DNA of 64,000 nucleotides from Flavobacterium sp. N1736 (GTDB lineage: Bacteria; Bacteroidota; Bacteroidia; Flavobacteriales; Flavobacteriaceae), in NCBI RefSeq assembly GCF_025947065.1, contig NZ_CP109994.1, positions 4,774,001 to 4,838,000 of the forward strand. Direction: 5' to 3'. The position numbers and the translations under genes were made by a program. The notes under the pieces were generated by a model that saw only the letters and a program-made list of their open reading frames with translations, did no database searches and was not told the DNA's origin. How positions within the stretch are numbered: the stretch's first letter is position 1; every line of letters starts with the position of its first letter. Shown in pieces: positions 14,760-23,444 of this stretch.

Positions 14760-16814
14760 TTGATTTCACAAAGTACAATTGATTCTGTTTTTGAAACTGC
14801 TCGTGTAGAGGAGGTTATTGGTGATTTCGTGAATTTAAAACGTGCCGGAAGTAATTTTAAAGGTCTGAGTCCATTCTCGGATGAACGTTCTCCTTCGTTC
14901 ATGGTTTCGCCTGCAAAAGGAATCTGGAAAGATTTTAGTTCAGGAAAAGGAGGGAATTCTGTCGCTTTTTTGATGGAACATTCCCATTTTACGTATCCGG
15001 AAGCCATTCGGTATTTAGCCAGAAAATACAATATTGAAATTGAAGAAACTGAACAAACAGATGCTGAAAAAGCGATAACAGATGTTCGCGAAAGCATGTA
15101 TTTGGTTTCGGAATTTGCAAAAGAATATTTTCATAACACGCTTTTAAATTCAGAAGAAGGAAAAGCAATTGGACTTTCGTATTTTAAAGAAAGAGGTTTT
15201 ACAAACGAAACCATCAAAAAGTTTAGTTTAGGATATTCGCCTGAAACCTGGGATGCGCTTACTAAAGAAGCTTTGGGCAAAGGATATAAACTTGAATTTC
15301 TTGAAAGTACAGGTTTAACAATTGCGAGAGAAGATCGCCCTTTTGACCGTTTTAAAGGCCGCGTAATGTTTCCTATTGAAAGTATGTCGGGACGTGTTTT
15401 GGGTTTTGGAGGACGTATTTTAACCAATGATAAAAAAGCCGCAAAATATTTAAACTCGCCGGAAAGTGATATTTACCATAAAAGTAAAGTGCTTTACGGA
15501 ATTTTTCAGGCCAAACAATCGATCGCAAAACTAAATAATTGTTATTTGGTTGAAGGTTATACTGATGTGATTCAGTTTAATCAGGCCGGAATTGAGAATG
15601 TTGTAGCTTCGTCAGGAACTGCTTTAACGCCGGACCAAATTCGTTTGGTAAATCGTTTAACAAAAAATATAACGGTACTTTTTGATGGTGATGCTGCAGG
15701 ATTACGCGCTTCTATTCGTGGAATTGATTTAATTCTGGAAGAAGGAATGAACGTAAGAGTTTGTACTTTTCCTGATGGAGAAGATCCGGATAGTTTTGCA
15801 CGAAAAAATTCGCACGATGATTTAGTGGCTTATTTAGAAGGAAACAGTAAAGATTTTATACAGTTTAAAGCTTCGATTTTAATGAACGAAGCCAAGAACG
15901 ATCCTGTAAAAAAAGCCGATCTGATTCGCGATATGGTAACGAGTATTTCTAAAATACCGGATCGTATTCAACGAGAAGTATATATTCAGGAATGTGCACG
16001 AATAATGGATATTTCCGAGCAGGTTTTGGTGAGCACTTTGGCGCAGTTAATTCAAAAAGATGTTGCAGAAGCTAATAAAAAGCAAAAGCAGGAACAAAAA
16101 CCTTTTGAAGTTCTTAGAAACCAAAACCCAAAATATAGTGGAGGAGATCCTGAAGATCCAAGATCAGGACCGCCGGAGGGTTATCCGGGAGAGTTGGGAT
16201 ATCCGGGACAGCAGACTGAAAAAGTCGATATTTTATATGGTTTTGAACGCAAAATAATAGAAATATTATTGCTTTACGGTAGTGTTCTCCAAGACTTTGA
16301 AGACGTTTACCTAAAAGCCGATGAAGAAGGTGTTGTTAAAGAAGTTACAGAAAAAAGAAAATATAAAGTCTACGAAAAAGTTTATTTAAGCCTGCAGGAA
16401 GACGAAGTAGAGCTTTCAAATTCACTGTTCCAAAATATTTACACAAATATCATGGATTTCTACAATCAAAATGAAAATTTTAGTTTAGATAAATATTTGA
16501 TGCATTTACAGCCTGAATTTGCTCAGGAAGTAACGAATATTTTAATGGAAGACGAAAAAGTAGTGATTCATAATTGGGAAGGGCAGAATATTTTTCCAAA
16601 ACATAAAAATGTAACAATCGAACAAAATGTTTCGGAAACTATTTTTTCGATGCGCTGGTATTTAGTTTCAAAAATAATTCATGAATTAAAGAATTCGCTC
16701 CTGTCGGATCCACAGGAAGATAATTCAGAACTTCTTTCTATGGTTATTGATTATTCTAAATTACTCAATAATTTTTCGAGAAAGCTGGGTAGAGTAGTTG
16801 TTCCTTATCACTAA
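14760..16814 (+). CDS. dnaG: DNA primase DnaG with degenerate zinc-binding domain
   Basis: About 684 residues from a TTG start that gives MISQSTIDSVFETARVEEV, the usual N-terminus; an ORF with an ATG at 14694 is longer but would add an unusual extension. Residues about 1-95 are the CHC2-type domain, yet the four expected zinc ligands are Ser37, Ser40, Asp58 and Ser61. The TOPRIM catalytic core is intact: VEGYTD and LFDGDAAG. A Gly/Pro/Asp-rich linker (GGDPEDPRSGPPEGYPG) precedes the C-terminal helicase-binding-like region. It makes RNA primers for replication. A terminator follows. Confidence 0.92.
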   Translation: MISQSTIDSVFETARVEEVIGDFVNLKRAGSNFKGLSPFSDERSPSFMVSPAKGIWKDFSSGKGGNSVAFLMEHSHFTYPEAIRYLARKYNIEIEETEQTDAEKAITDVRESMYLVSEFAKEYFHNTLLNSEEGKAIGLSYFKERGFTNETIKKFSLGYSPETWDALTKEALGKGYKLEFLESTGLTIAREDRPFDRFKGRVMFPIESMSGRVLGFGGRILTNDKKAAKYLNSPESDIYHKSKVLYGIFQAKQSIAKLNNCYLVEGYTDVIQFNQAGIENVVASSGTALTPDQIRLVNRLTKNITVLFDGDAAGLRASIRGIDLILEEGMNVRVCTFPDGEDPDSFARKNSHDDLVAYLEGNSKDFIQFKASILMNEAKNDPVKKADLIRDMVTSISKIPDRIQREVYIQECARIMDISEQVLVSTLAQLIQKDVAEANKKQKQEQKPFEVLRNQNPKYSGGDPEDPRSGPPEGYPGELGYPGQQTEKVDILYGFERKIIEILLLYGSVLQDFEDVYLKADEEGVVKEVTEKRKYKVYEKVYLSLQEDEVELSNSLFQNIYTNIMDFYNQNENFSLDKYLMHLQPEFAQEVTNILMEDEKVVIHNWEGQNIFPKHKNVTIEQNVSETIFSMRWYLVSKIIHELKNSLLSDPQEDNSELLSMVIDYSKLLNNFSRKLGRVVVPYH

Positions 16815-16823
16815 TAAAAATTA

Positions 16824-16860
16824 AAAAGCTCTATACTATTTAAAATAGCATAGAGCTTTT
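16824..16860 (+). terminator. Terminator after dnaG
   Basis: An 11-bp perfect outer stem (16824-16834 with 16850-16860) with an inner palindromic loop. It is symmetric and could also act on the convergent response-regulator gene. Confidence 0.85.
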
Positions 16861-16926
16861 GTCTACGGTTTTTGGATTATTCTCCCTGATATTTGGAATA
16901 TACCAGTGTCGAGTAATTTTACACCA

Positions 16927-17556
16927 TTAAATAATTTCTAATGTCTTAGCTTTATTAACTAAGTCAACTAAATTAGTCACGTTTAATTTAGTCAATAATC
17001 TCAATTTGTAAGTACTGATCGTTTTTTCGTTCAGGTTTAAAATTTTTGAGATCTCATTATTTTTCTTACCATCACTTAAGTAGCGCAAAACTTCAATTTC
17101 GCGGTTCGAAAGTTTTCTGTACAAGCGTTCGCTTTTGCTTTGTTTAGCAATAAGAGCCATGTTTTTACGTACAGTTTCGTTGATAATAATTTTCCCTTCG
17201 TGTACTTTAATAATAGAAAGACCTAATGTTTCAAGTTTTTCTGTTTTGTGCACATACCCGGAAACTCCCGCTTTAATCGCATTTGGAGCGTACATTTGTT
17301 CAGCGAGGTCACTAAAAATTACAATTTTTGTTTTTGGGAAATTTTTCAGAATAGATTTCACTTCGAAGATGCTCGAAAGACCCTCTAATTCTAAATCTAG
17401 AATTAGAATATCGATCTCCTTCGTCTGAAGAATATCTCTAACCATTGAAAAATTGCCTACGTTGGCAACAATTGAAATTTGATCGTGGTCTTTGAAATAA
17501 GATTTCACGCCAAAGTGAGTCACAGGATGATTGTCTGCAAGACATACTTTAATCAT
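16927..17556 (-). CDS. NarL/FixJ-type response regulator
   Basis: A 209-residue two-domain regulator. The receiver domain (1-120) has the acidic pair around Asp8, phosphoacceptor Asp54 in LILDLE and Lys at KTEK. The C-terminal LuxR HTH (about 145-205) reads SNREIEVLRYLSDGKKNNEI then LNEKTISTYK. No histidine kinase is adjacent, so it is an orphan in this window. It is followed downstream by the dnaG terminator region and preceded by nadE on the same strand (93-base gap). Confidence 0.88.
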   Translation of the reverse strand: MIKVCLADNHPVTHFGVKSYFKDHDQISIVANVGNFSMVRDILQTKEIDILILDLELEGLSSIFEVKSILKNFPKTKIVIFSDLAEQMYAPNAIKAGVSGYVHKTEKLETLGLSIIKVHEGKIIINETVRKNMALIAKQSKSERLYRKLSNREIEVLRYLSDGKKNNEISKILNLNEKTISTYKLRLLTKLNVTNLVDLVNKAKTLEII

Positions 17557-17649
17557 AATTTTACCTTTTTAGAATTATTATCATGTTTTTTGGAGTTGTA
17601 AAATTAATAAATAAATTCTGTAATTAATCGAAGACAAATGTTAAAAAGT

Positions 17650-18456
17650 TTATTTTAACGTTTTTGGTATCAAACAAACGGGTATCGAATCCATTTTATG
17701 CTTGTTGCTGGTGTTTAAACGTTTATAAATTTCAAAGACAGATTTTTCTCTCCCAGTGAAGTCAGCTGGCGTCTTTCCTGACTCCGCGGCCAACATCGCC
17801 CATTCGAGCTCGTCATAACTTGCTCCCAATTGATCTTCATCGGTTCTGTTGTCACCAAATAATCCATCAGTAGGTGCAGCTGTTAAAATTGAGCCTGGAA
17901 TTGTTAAAAATTCTCCCAGAGCATAAACATCTGATTTCATTAAGTCGGCAATTGGACTTAAATCGACTCCTCCATCTCCATATTTTGTATAAAATCCTAC
18001 ACCAAAATCTTCTACTTTGTTTCCGGTTCCGGCAACTAAAAGACCATGAATTCCTGCTAAATAATATAATGACGTCATACGTATACGTGCACGAGTATTT
18101 GCCAAAGAAAGATTTACTTTGCCTTCGTCGTCTGTTTTTGGTACAGAGCCCTTAAAAGCTTCAAAAACGGCTGTTAAATCTGTTTTTACGTCAGACACAT
18201 TCGGGAAACGTTTTTTTAATTGCTCAATATGTTCCCTTCCTCTCGAAACCTGACTTTCTGCCTGATGAATTGGCATTTCTACACAAAGAACTTTTAATCC
18301 CGTCTGGGCGCATAAAGTAGAAGTCACAGCAGAGTCAACTCCACCGGAAATTCCGATTACAAAACCATTTACTTTTGCGTTGCTAGCGTAATTTTTTAAC
18401 CACTCTACAATGTGTGTATTTACTTTTTCTGTTTGAATAGTGCTTTTTTTAGTCAT
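17650..18456 (-). CDS. nadE: NH3-dependent NAD+ synthetase
   Basis: A 268-residue N-type ATP pyrophosphatase that amidates deamido-NAD+ with ammonia. The P-loop-like SGGVDS is at residues 37-42, and the deamido-NAD site region TKYGDGGVDLSPIADL is intact. There is no N-terminal glutaminase domain, so it is the short, ammonia-using form. It is divergent from gldB, with about 100 bases between the start codons; the gldB -7 element lies in that gap. Confidence 0.94.
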   Translation of the reverse strand: MTKKSTIQTEKVNTHIVEWLKNYASNAKVNGFVIGISGGVDSAVTSTLCAQTGLKVLCVEMPIHQAESQVSRGREHIEQLKKRFPNVSDVKTDLTAVFEAFKGSVPKTDDEGKVNLSLANTRARIRMTSLYYLAGIHGLLVAGTGNKVEDFGVGFYTKYGDGGVDLSPIADLMKSDVYALGEFLTIPGSILTAAPTDGLFGDNRTDEDQLGASYDELEWAMLAAESGKTPADFTGREKSVFEIYKRLNTSNKHKMDSIPVCLIPKTLK

Positions 18457-18484
18457 AATTGGTCAAGTTTAAGATACTGGAATG

Positions 18485-18492
18485 TATATTTG
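18485..18492 (+). promoter_or_regulatory. -7 promoter element for gldBC
   Basis: TATATTTG fits TAnnTTTG, about 64 bases upstream of the gldB ATG. The resulting leader would be about 60 bases. Confidence 0.5.
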
Positions 18493-18555
18493 CACAAATA
18501 TTTTTAAGTACATGTTTTTCTTAAATTCATGCAACACAAATCTAATTAAAATAAA

Positions 18556-19512
18556 ATGAAAATATATCGCTTTGTAGTGGTTCTGTGCTTGTTTTTTTTG
18601 TCGTGTGACCAAAAAAGTAAAGTAGAAAAAGCTGTCGAGGAAATCCCCGTTGATGTTAAGGTGGAACGTTTTGATAAGGTGTTTTTTGAAACCAAACCTG
18701 AGGATTTAGCGAAAGTAAAAAAACAATATCCTTTCTTTTTTCCTGCCGGAAACGATGATAATGTCTGGCTGCATAAAATGCAGGATCCAATATGGAGAGA
18801 GGTTTATACGGAAGTTCAAAAAAAGTATTCAAATTTTGAACCGGTTCGTGAAGAATTCAATGCACTTTTCCAGCATGTTAAATATTATTTTCCTGAAACT
18901 AAAATACCAAAAGTAATTACGGTAATTGGAGAAATGGATTATAATGCAAAAGCTATTTATGCAGATAGTTTAGTTATTGTTTCGTTAGAATTGTATTTAG
19001 GAAAAGAACATAAGTTTTATGAGTTTCCAAATTACCTAAAACAGAATTTTGAAGAAAGACAAATCATGCCGGATGTGGTTTCGAGCTTTGCTTTTAGAAA
19101 AATTCCTGCTTCTCCGGATAGAACGCTGCTTTCTCAAATGATTTTTGAAGGAAAACAATTGTACACAAAAGATTTGCTTTTACCTGAATATACAGATGCG
19201 GAAAAAATGGGTTATACACCGGAACAAATAAAATGGTGTGAAGAAAATGAAAGTTATATGTGGCGTCATTTTATTGAAAATGAAATGCTTTACAGCGAAG
19301 ATCCAAAATTAAATACCCGATTTATTGCTCCTGCGCCGTTTTCTAAATTTTACCTGGAAATAGATAACGATTCTCCGGGAAGAGTTGGAGCCTGGATTGG
19401 ATGGCAAATGGTACGATCGTACATGAAAAACAATAATGTAACTTTGCCGGAATTATTAAAAACAAATGCGAAAGAAATTTTCGAAAAGTCAAAATATAAA
19501 CCTAAGAAATAA
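18556..19512 (+). CDS. gldB: Gliding motility lipoprotein GldB
   Basis: A 318-residue lipoprotein: signal peptide ending FFLS-C17. The start of the mature part (VDVKVERFDKVFF) and the C-terminal DSPGRVGAWIGWQMVRSYM block are characteristic of GldB. GldB is essential for gliding in F. johnsoniae and is linked to the type IX secretion/gliding machinery, with unknown biochemical role. The gldC start overlaps its stop by one base, and both reading frames follow the known gldB-gldC order. Confidence 0.93.
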   Translation: MKIYRFVVVLCLFFLSCDQKSKVEKAVEEIPVDVKVERFDKVFFETKPEDLAKVKKQYPFFFPAGNDDNVWLHKMQDPIWREVYTEVQKKYSNFEPVREEFNALFQHVKYYFPETKIPKVITVIGEMDYNAKAIYADSLVIVSLELYLGKEHKFYEFPNYLKQNFEERQIMPDVVSSFAFRKIPASPDRTLLSQMIFEGKQLYTKDLLLPEYTDAEKMGYTPEQIKWCEENESYMWRHFIENEMLYSEDPKLNTRFIAPAPFSKFYLEIDNDSPGRVGAWIGWQMVRSYMKNNNVTLPELLKTNAKEIFEKSKYKPKK

Positions 19513-19847
19513 TGTCAGATACAATAAACTCAGAAATTAAATTCAATATAGAATTAGACGAAAACCGTGTTCCCGAAAAATTAACATGGAGCGCTCAGGA
19601 CGGCGGTGTTCAGGCAGAAGAAGCAAAGGCAATTATGTTGTCTATTTGGGACAGTAAAGCCAAAGAAACAATGCGTATTGATTTATGGACGAAAGATATG
19701 CCGGTAGATGAAATGAAGATTTTCTTTCACCAAACATTAGTAGCAATGTCAGATACTTTTAAACGCGCTACAGACGACGAAAAAATGTCGGATACAATGA
19801 AAGATTTCTGTGATTATTTTGCGGAGAAACTGGAATTAACGAAATAG
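19512..19847 (+). CDS. gldC: Gliding motility protein GldC
   Basis: A small 111-residue soluble acidic protein without signal peptide, matching GldC in length and sequence character (ELDENRVPEKLTWSAQDGG, LWTKDMPVDEMKIFFHQTL). GldC improves gliding in F. johnsoniae, but its mechanism is unknown. It is translationally coupled to gldB through a TAATG junction. A GC-rich terminator hairpin follows. Confidence 0.93.
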   Translation: MSDTINSEIKFNIELDENRVPEKLTWSAQDGGVQAEEAKAIMLSIWDSKAKETMRIDLWTKDMPVDEMKIFFHQTLVAMSDTFKRATDDEKMSDTMKDFCDYFAEKLELTK

Positions 19848-19867
19848 TGGAAATGACAAAAAATAGT

Positions 19868-19900
19868 AAACCCGACAAGTTTTTAAAACCTGTCGGGTTT
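19868..19900. terminator. Terminator of gldBC, member of a repeated hairpin family
   Basis: AAACCCGACA pairs perfectly with TGTCGGGTTT across a 13-base A/T-rich loop. The same CCCGACAG...CTGTCGG hairpin recurs at 63148-63180. It lies between convergent gldC and engB. Confidence 0.85.
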
Positions 19901-19922
19901 GTTATGTATAAAAAACTGGAAT

Positions 19923-20543
19923 TTAAAACTGACTATTGTTCTTAAAAACTTCCTGATTTACTTCGTCAATATAATTTAATACATCCTCTTTTCCTGTTGA
20001 TTCTGTTGCAGAGGTTACAAAATAATGAGGCATTTCTTCCCAGTTATTGGCAAACATTTGCTTTTTGTAAGCTGCAATATGTGAGTCAATTTTTACTTTA
20101 CTGATTTTATCCGCTTTGGTAAAAATAATGCAAAACGGAATTTCGCTTTCGCCCATATACGACATAAATTCAATATCTATATTTTGAGCTTCATGACGAA
20201 TATCAATCAAAACAAAAGCACAGACTAATTGTTCTCTTGTTTCAAAATAATCAGTAATAAATTGCTGAAATACTGATTTTGTTTTTTTAGATACTTTAGC
20301 GTAACCGTAACCCGGTAAATCGACCAAAAACCAATTGTTGTTGATTTTAAAGTGATTTATTAATTGCGTTTTTCCAGGTCTTCCTGATGTTTTTGCTAAA
20401 TTTTTATGATTGGTAAGCATGTTAATCAAAGATGACTTGCCTACGTTTGATCGGCCGATAAAAGCATATTCCGGCAAAAAATCCTGCGGACATTTTGCAA
20501 CTTCAGAATTACTGATAATAAATTCGGCGGTTGTAATTTTCAT
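19923..20543 (-). CDS. engB: Ribosome biogenesis GTPase EngB (YihA/YsxC)
   Basis: A 206-residue TRAFAC GTPase needed for large-subunit assembly. G1 is GRSNVGKS (residues 30-37), G2 TSGRPGKT, G3 DLPGYGYA (75-82) and G4 TKAD (142-145). Length is typical. It lies 42 bases downstream of the hydrolase gene on the same strand, and probably shares its promoter. Confidence 0.95.
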   Translation of the reverse strand: MKITTAEFIISNSEVAKCPQDFLPEYAFIGRSNVGKSSLINMLTNHKNLAKTSGRPGKTQLINHFKINNNWFLVDLPGYGYAKVSKKTKSVFQQFITDYFETREQLVCAFVLIDIRHEAQNIDIEFMSYMGESEIPFCIIFTKADKISKVKIDSHIAAYKKQMFANNWEEMPHYFVTSATESTGKEDVLNYIDEVNQEVFKNNSQF

Positions 20544-20585
20544 TTGTTTTGTTTTTAAAACCTCCTTAAATTCGAAAGGTATGTG

Positions 20586-21350
20586 CTATAAATTCTTTTT
20601 AATGAGCCATTCTTCCAGAATTTTATTAAATTCCTGAGGATGTTCCATCATAGCAGCGTGTCCACATTTGTCTATCCAGTATAAAGTTGAATTAGGCAAT
20701 AATTTATCAAATTCTTCGGCCACATTTGGTGGGGTTACAGCATCATTTTTACCCCAAATAATACAGGTTTCAGCTGTCATTTTTGGTAAATCTTTTGCCA
20801 TATTGTGGCGAATAGCGCTCTTTGCAATTGTTAGGGTTTTGATTAATTTGATGCGGTCGTTAACTGTTGCATAAACTTCATCGATAAGTTCCGGAGTTGC
20901 TATTGCAGGATCATAAAATACATCTTCAGCTTTCTTTTTGATGTATCCATAATCGCCTCTTTTTGGGTAACTATCTCCCATTGCACTTTCGTAAAGACCG
21001 GAGCTTCCGGTAATTACAAGTCCTGCAACTTTTTCAGGATATAATTTTGTATGATAAAGAGCAATATGTCCTCCTAGTGAATTACCTAATAAAATTACCT
21101 TATCAAAACCTTTAAAGGTGATAAAGTCTTTTACGTATTTTGCAAAACTTTTTACATTGGTTTTTAAAATACTTTGAGTATATATTGGCAAATCAGGAAT
21201 GACAACTTTGTATCCTTTCGTTGGAAAATATTCTGCTACAGCGTCAAAGTTACTCAGGCCTCCCATTAAGCCGTGTAAAATAACTATAGGAGTTCCTTCA
21301 CCAGCTTCATAATAGCTGTATCTGCCTTCTTTTTTGTAGTTTTTGTCCAT
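20586..21350 (-). CDS. Alpha/beta hydrolase
   Basis: A 254-residue alpha/beta hydrolase without signal peptide. The oxyanion loop is HGLMGG, nucleophile Ser91 lies in GNSLGG, the acid Asp in GKNDAVTPP (about 205) and the His in CGHAAMMEHP (about 233). The substrate is unknown. The fold family includes esterases, lipases and C-C hydrolases. It is the first gene of the two-gene unit with engB, and a -7 element lies 28 bases upstream. Confidence 0.88.
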   Translation of the reverse strand: MDKNYKKEGRYSYYEAGEGTPIVILHGLMGGLSNFDAVAEYFPTKGYKVVIPDLPIYTQSILKTNVKSFAKYVKDFITFKGFDKVILLGNSLGGHIALYHTKLYPEKVAGLVITGSSGLYESAMGDSYPKRGDYGYIKKKAEDVFYDPAIATPELIDEVYATVNDRIKLIKTLTIAKSAIRHNMAKDLPKMTAETCIIWGKNDAVTPPNVAEEFDKLLPNSTLYWIDKCGHAAMMEHPQEFNKILEEWLIKKNL

Positions 21351-21377
21351 CTAATCTAATGCCAATTTCAATTTGGA

Positions 21378-21385
21378 CAAATATA
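21378..21385 (-). promoter_or_regulatory. -7 promoter element for the hydrolase-engB unit
   Basis: TATATTTG on the minus strand fits TAnnTTTG, 27 bases before the hydrolase ATG. Confidence 0.6.
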
Positions 21386-21627
21386 GGGTTTAATAAATAA
21401 AAATGGATTTTTGCTGCCATTTTTTAACTACATAATTTTAGTAGAACTTCTAAGTGGTTAAAAATCAGGTTTTATTCATGAAAATTAAACAATTGCAAAA
21501 TGTTAAAAAATTAATATAATAAGCGGTTTTTAAGAGAATAACCAAGTATTTTTTGCAAATGTTAAATAGAATTATCGATTCATTAATTATAATCTATAGT
21601 ATTGATTATCTATTAATTAGGTGATTT

Positions 21628-21682
21628 GTGGCAAAAGTGGTTAAACTTATTAACAAAGTGGTAGATTGTGGTAAAATGTGGT
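21628..21682 (+). promoter_or_regulatory. MraZ-box-like direct repeats upstream of mraZ
   Basis: Three GTGGT units start at 21658, 21668 and 21678, an exact 10-base period. Two more GTGG units start at 21628 and 21637. MraZ binds its own promoter at direct repeats of GTGG-type pentamers spaced by five bases, so this is the expected autoregulatory operator. It lies just upstream of the -7 element and should cover the -33 region. Confidence 0.8.
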
Positions 21683-21693
21683 AATATTTTTTA

Positions 21694-21701
21694 TATTTTT
21701 G
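21694..21701 (+). promoter_or_regulatory. -7 promoter element of the mraZ division/cell-wall cluster
   Basis: TATTTTTG fits TAnnTTTG, 26 bases before the TTG start of mraZ and 11 bases after the last GTGGT repeat. The 21386-21627 stretch before it is AT-rich with no recognisable gene. Confidence 0.6.
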
Positions 21702-21710
21702 CTGTATAAC

Positions 21711-21731
21711 ATGTTAATGAATTTTTCTTGA
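21711..21731 (+). CDS. Possible 6-codon upstream ORF overlapping the mraZ start
   Basis: ATG-TTA-ATG-AAT-TTT-TCT-TGA. Its TGA overlaps the TTG start of mraZ (TTGA). If translated, it would deliver ribosomes to a weak start codon. No coding evidence beyond the arrangement. Confidence 0.25.
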   Translation: MLMNFS

Positions 21732-22201
21732 ACACAATTGTAGGAACATACGAGTGTAAAGTCGATGCTAAAGGGAGGCTATTAATGCCTGCACCTTTAA
21801 AAAAGCAGTTGGCATCCTCTCTTCAAAGCGGTTTCGTTTTGAAGCGCTCTGTTTTTCAGCCGTGTTTAGAACTGTATCCGATGGAAGAGTGGGATTTGAT
21901 GATGCAAAAAATCAACAAATTGAATCGCTTTGTAAAGAAGAACAATGATTTTATTCGAAGATTTACTGCCGGAGTTAAAGTAGTAGAGATTGATGCATTA
22001 GGAAGATTATTGGTTCCAAAGGATTTGGTTGCATTTTCAAATATTTCGAAAGATGTGGTTTTTTCATCTGCTGTTAATATTGTGGAGATTTGGGATAAGG
22101 ATTTATATGAAAAATCAATAAGCGGCGAAGATATGGATTTTGCAGATTTAGCCGAAGAAGTAATGGGAAATATTAATGACGACGACAATGGAATATCATA
22201 A
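21728..22201 (+). CDS. mraZ: Transcriptional regulator MraZ
   Basis: 157 residues with two SpoVT/AbrB-type halves: GTYECKVDAKGRLLMPAPLK (about 6-25) and VVEIDALGRLLVPKDLV (about 84-100). MraZ forms a ring and represses the division/cell-wall cluster by binding direct repeats upstream of itself; such repeats are present here. The start is TTG at 21728 giving MNTIVGTYEC, because the nearby ATGs are out of frame. First gene of the cluster; it overlaps rsmH by 14 bases. Confidence 0.93.
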   Translation: MNTIVGTYECKVDAKGRLLMPAPLKKQLASSLQSGFVLKRSVFQPCLELYPMEEWDLMMQKINKLNRFVKKNNDFIRRFTAGVKVVEIDALGRLLVPKDLVAFSNISKDVVFSSAVNIVEIWDKDLYEKSISGEDMDFADLAEEVMGNINDDDNGIS

Positions 22202-23084
22202 TCCGGTTTTACTTCATCCTACAGTTGATGGTTTAAATATTAAACCTGACGGAATATATGTAGATGTAACGTTTGGTGGCGGAGGTCATTCAAAAGAAAT
22301 TTTGAAACAATTGGGACCAAACGGAAAGTTGTTTGCTTTTGATCAGGATGAAGATGCGCTTGCAAATGCGTTGCCGGATGAAAGGTTTACTTTAATTAAT
22401 GAGAACTTTAGATTTATAAAAAGATTTTTACGTTTTCACGGAGTAAAAAGTGTAGATGGAATTTTGGCAGATTTAGGTGTTTCATCACATCAGTTTGATG
22501 TTCCGGAGCGAGGTTTCTCGACAAGATTTGATGCCGAACTCGATATGCGGATGAGTCAGAAAAATGATTTAAATGCTTACCGTGTGGTTAATGAATATGA
22601 AGAACAGGATTTACGTCGTGTTTTTTTTGATTATGGAGAGTTGAAAAATGCACCCGTTTTGGCAAGAACAATTGTAGAAGCAAGAGAACATCGCCCAATT
22701 AAAACAACAGACGAATTAAAAGATGTTCTCGCAAAATATTTACCGGAAAGAGTTCGAAATAAAATATTGGCTCAGATTTATCAGGCGATTCGAATTGAGG
22801 TAAATCAGGAAATGGATGTTCTGAAAGAATTTATTGAGCAGTCATTAGAAATTTTAAATCCGGGTGGACGATTTTCAGTAATCTCATACCATTCATTAGA
22901 GGACAGATTGGTAAAAAGATTTATTAAAAACGGAATGTTTGAAGGTGAGCCGGAACGTGATTTTTACGGAAATTTTTCAGTTCCGTTTAAAACCATCGGA
23001 AAATTAATTGTTCCTGATGATGCTGAAATTAAAATTAACAACAGAGCAAGAAGTGCAAAATTAAGAATTGCTGAAAAGATATAA
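22188..23084 (+). CDS. rsmH: 16S rRNA (cytosine-1402-N4)-methyltransferase RsmH
   Basis: A 298-residue SAM methyltransferase that makes N4-methyl-C1402 in the decoding centre. The start MEYHNPVLLHPTVDGL is the family N-terminus; a start 12 bases earlier is possible. SAM site DVTFGGGGHSKEIL, DQDEDAL acidic loop, and ILADLGVSSHQFD. The inserted helical domain and YHSLEDRLVKRF are present. Overlaps mraZ; 12 bases before ftsL. Confidence 0.95.
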   Translation: MEYHNPVLLHPTVDGLNIKPDGIYVDVTFGGGGHSKEILKQLGPNGKLFAFDQDEDALANALPDERFTLINENFRFIKRFLRFHGVKSVDGILADLGVSSHQFDVPERGFSTRFDAELDMRMSQKNDLNAYRVVNEYEEQDLRRVFFDYGELKNAPVLARTIVEAREHRPIKTTDELKDVLAKYLPERVRNKILAQIYQAIRIEVNQEMDVLKEFIEQSLEILNPGGRFSVISYHSLEDRLVKRFIKNGMFEGEPERDFYGNFSVPFKTIGKLIVPDDAEIKINNRARSAKLRIAEKI

Positions 23085-23096
23085 TTAAGGTATAAA

Positions 23097-23444
23097 ATGA
23101 AAGGCGGAGTATTTAGCATATTAAAAGCAAGGTTTCTAATAAACGATGACGCGGTGAAAAACTGGCGATTTATTGTTTTTCTTATTTTGCTTGCCATAAT
23201 AATGATTGCCAATACACAGCGATACGAACAAAAGGTTTTTGAAATTGCAAAACTGAATAATGAAGTAAAAGAATTGCGATCAGAATTTGTAGACAGAAGA
23301 TCAGAATTAATGAAATTAAAAATGGAGTCAACGATATCGGATAAAATGCTCGAAAAGCAAATTTTTCCATCAACAGTTCCTCCGGTGAAAATAGAAGTTA
23401 AAAAAGAAGAAGAAAAAAATTTCTTTAAAAGAATATGGCAGTAG
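23097..23444 (+). CDS. ftsL: FtsL-like cell division protein
   Basis: A 115-residue bitopic protein. A short basic cytoplasmic end precedes one membrane helix (FIVFLILLAIIMIANTQ). A periplasmic leucine/heptad coiled coil follows (KLNNEVKELRSEFVDRRSEL), then a Lys/Glu-rich tail. FtsL joins FtsB and FtsQ in the divisome to activate FtsWI. Primary sequence is poorly conserved, but topology, length and position between rsmH and ftsI fix the call. Its end overlaps ftsI by 10 bases. Confidence 0.88.
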   Translation: MKGGVFSILKARFLINDDAVKNWRFIVFLILLAIIMIANTQRYEQKVFEIAKLNNEVKELRSEFVDRRSELMKLKMESTISDKMLEKQIFPSTVPPVKIEVKKEEEKNFFKRIWQ

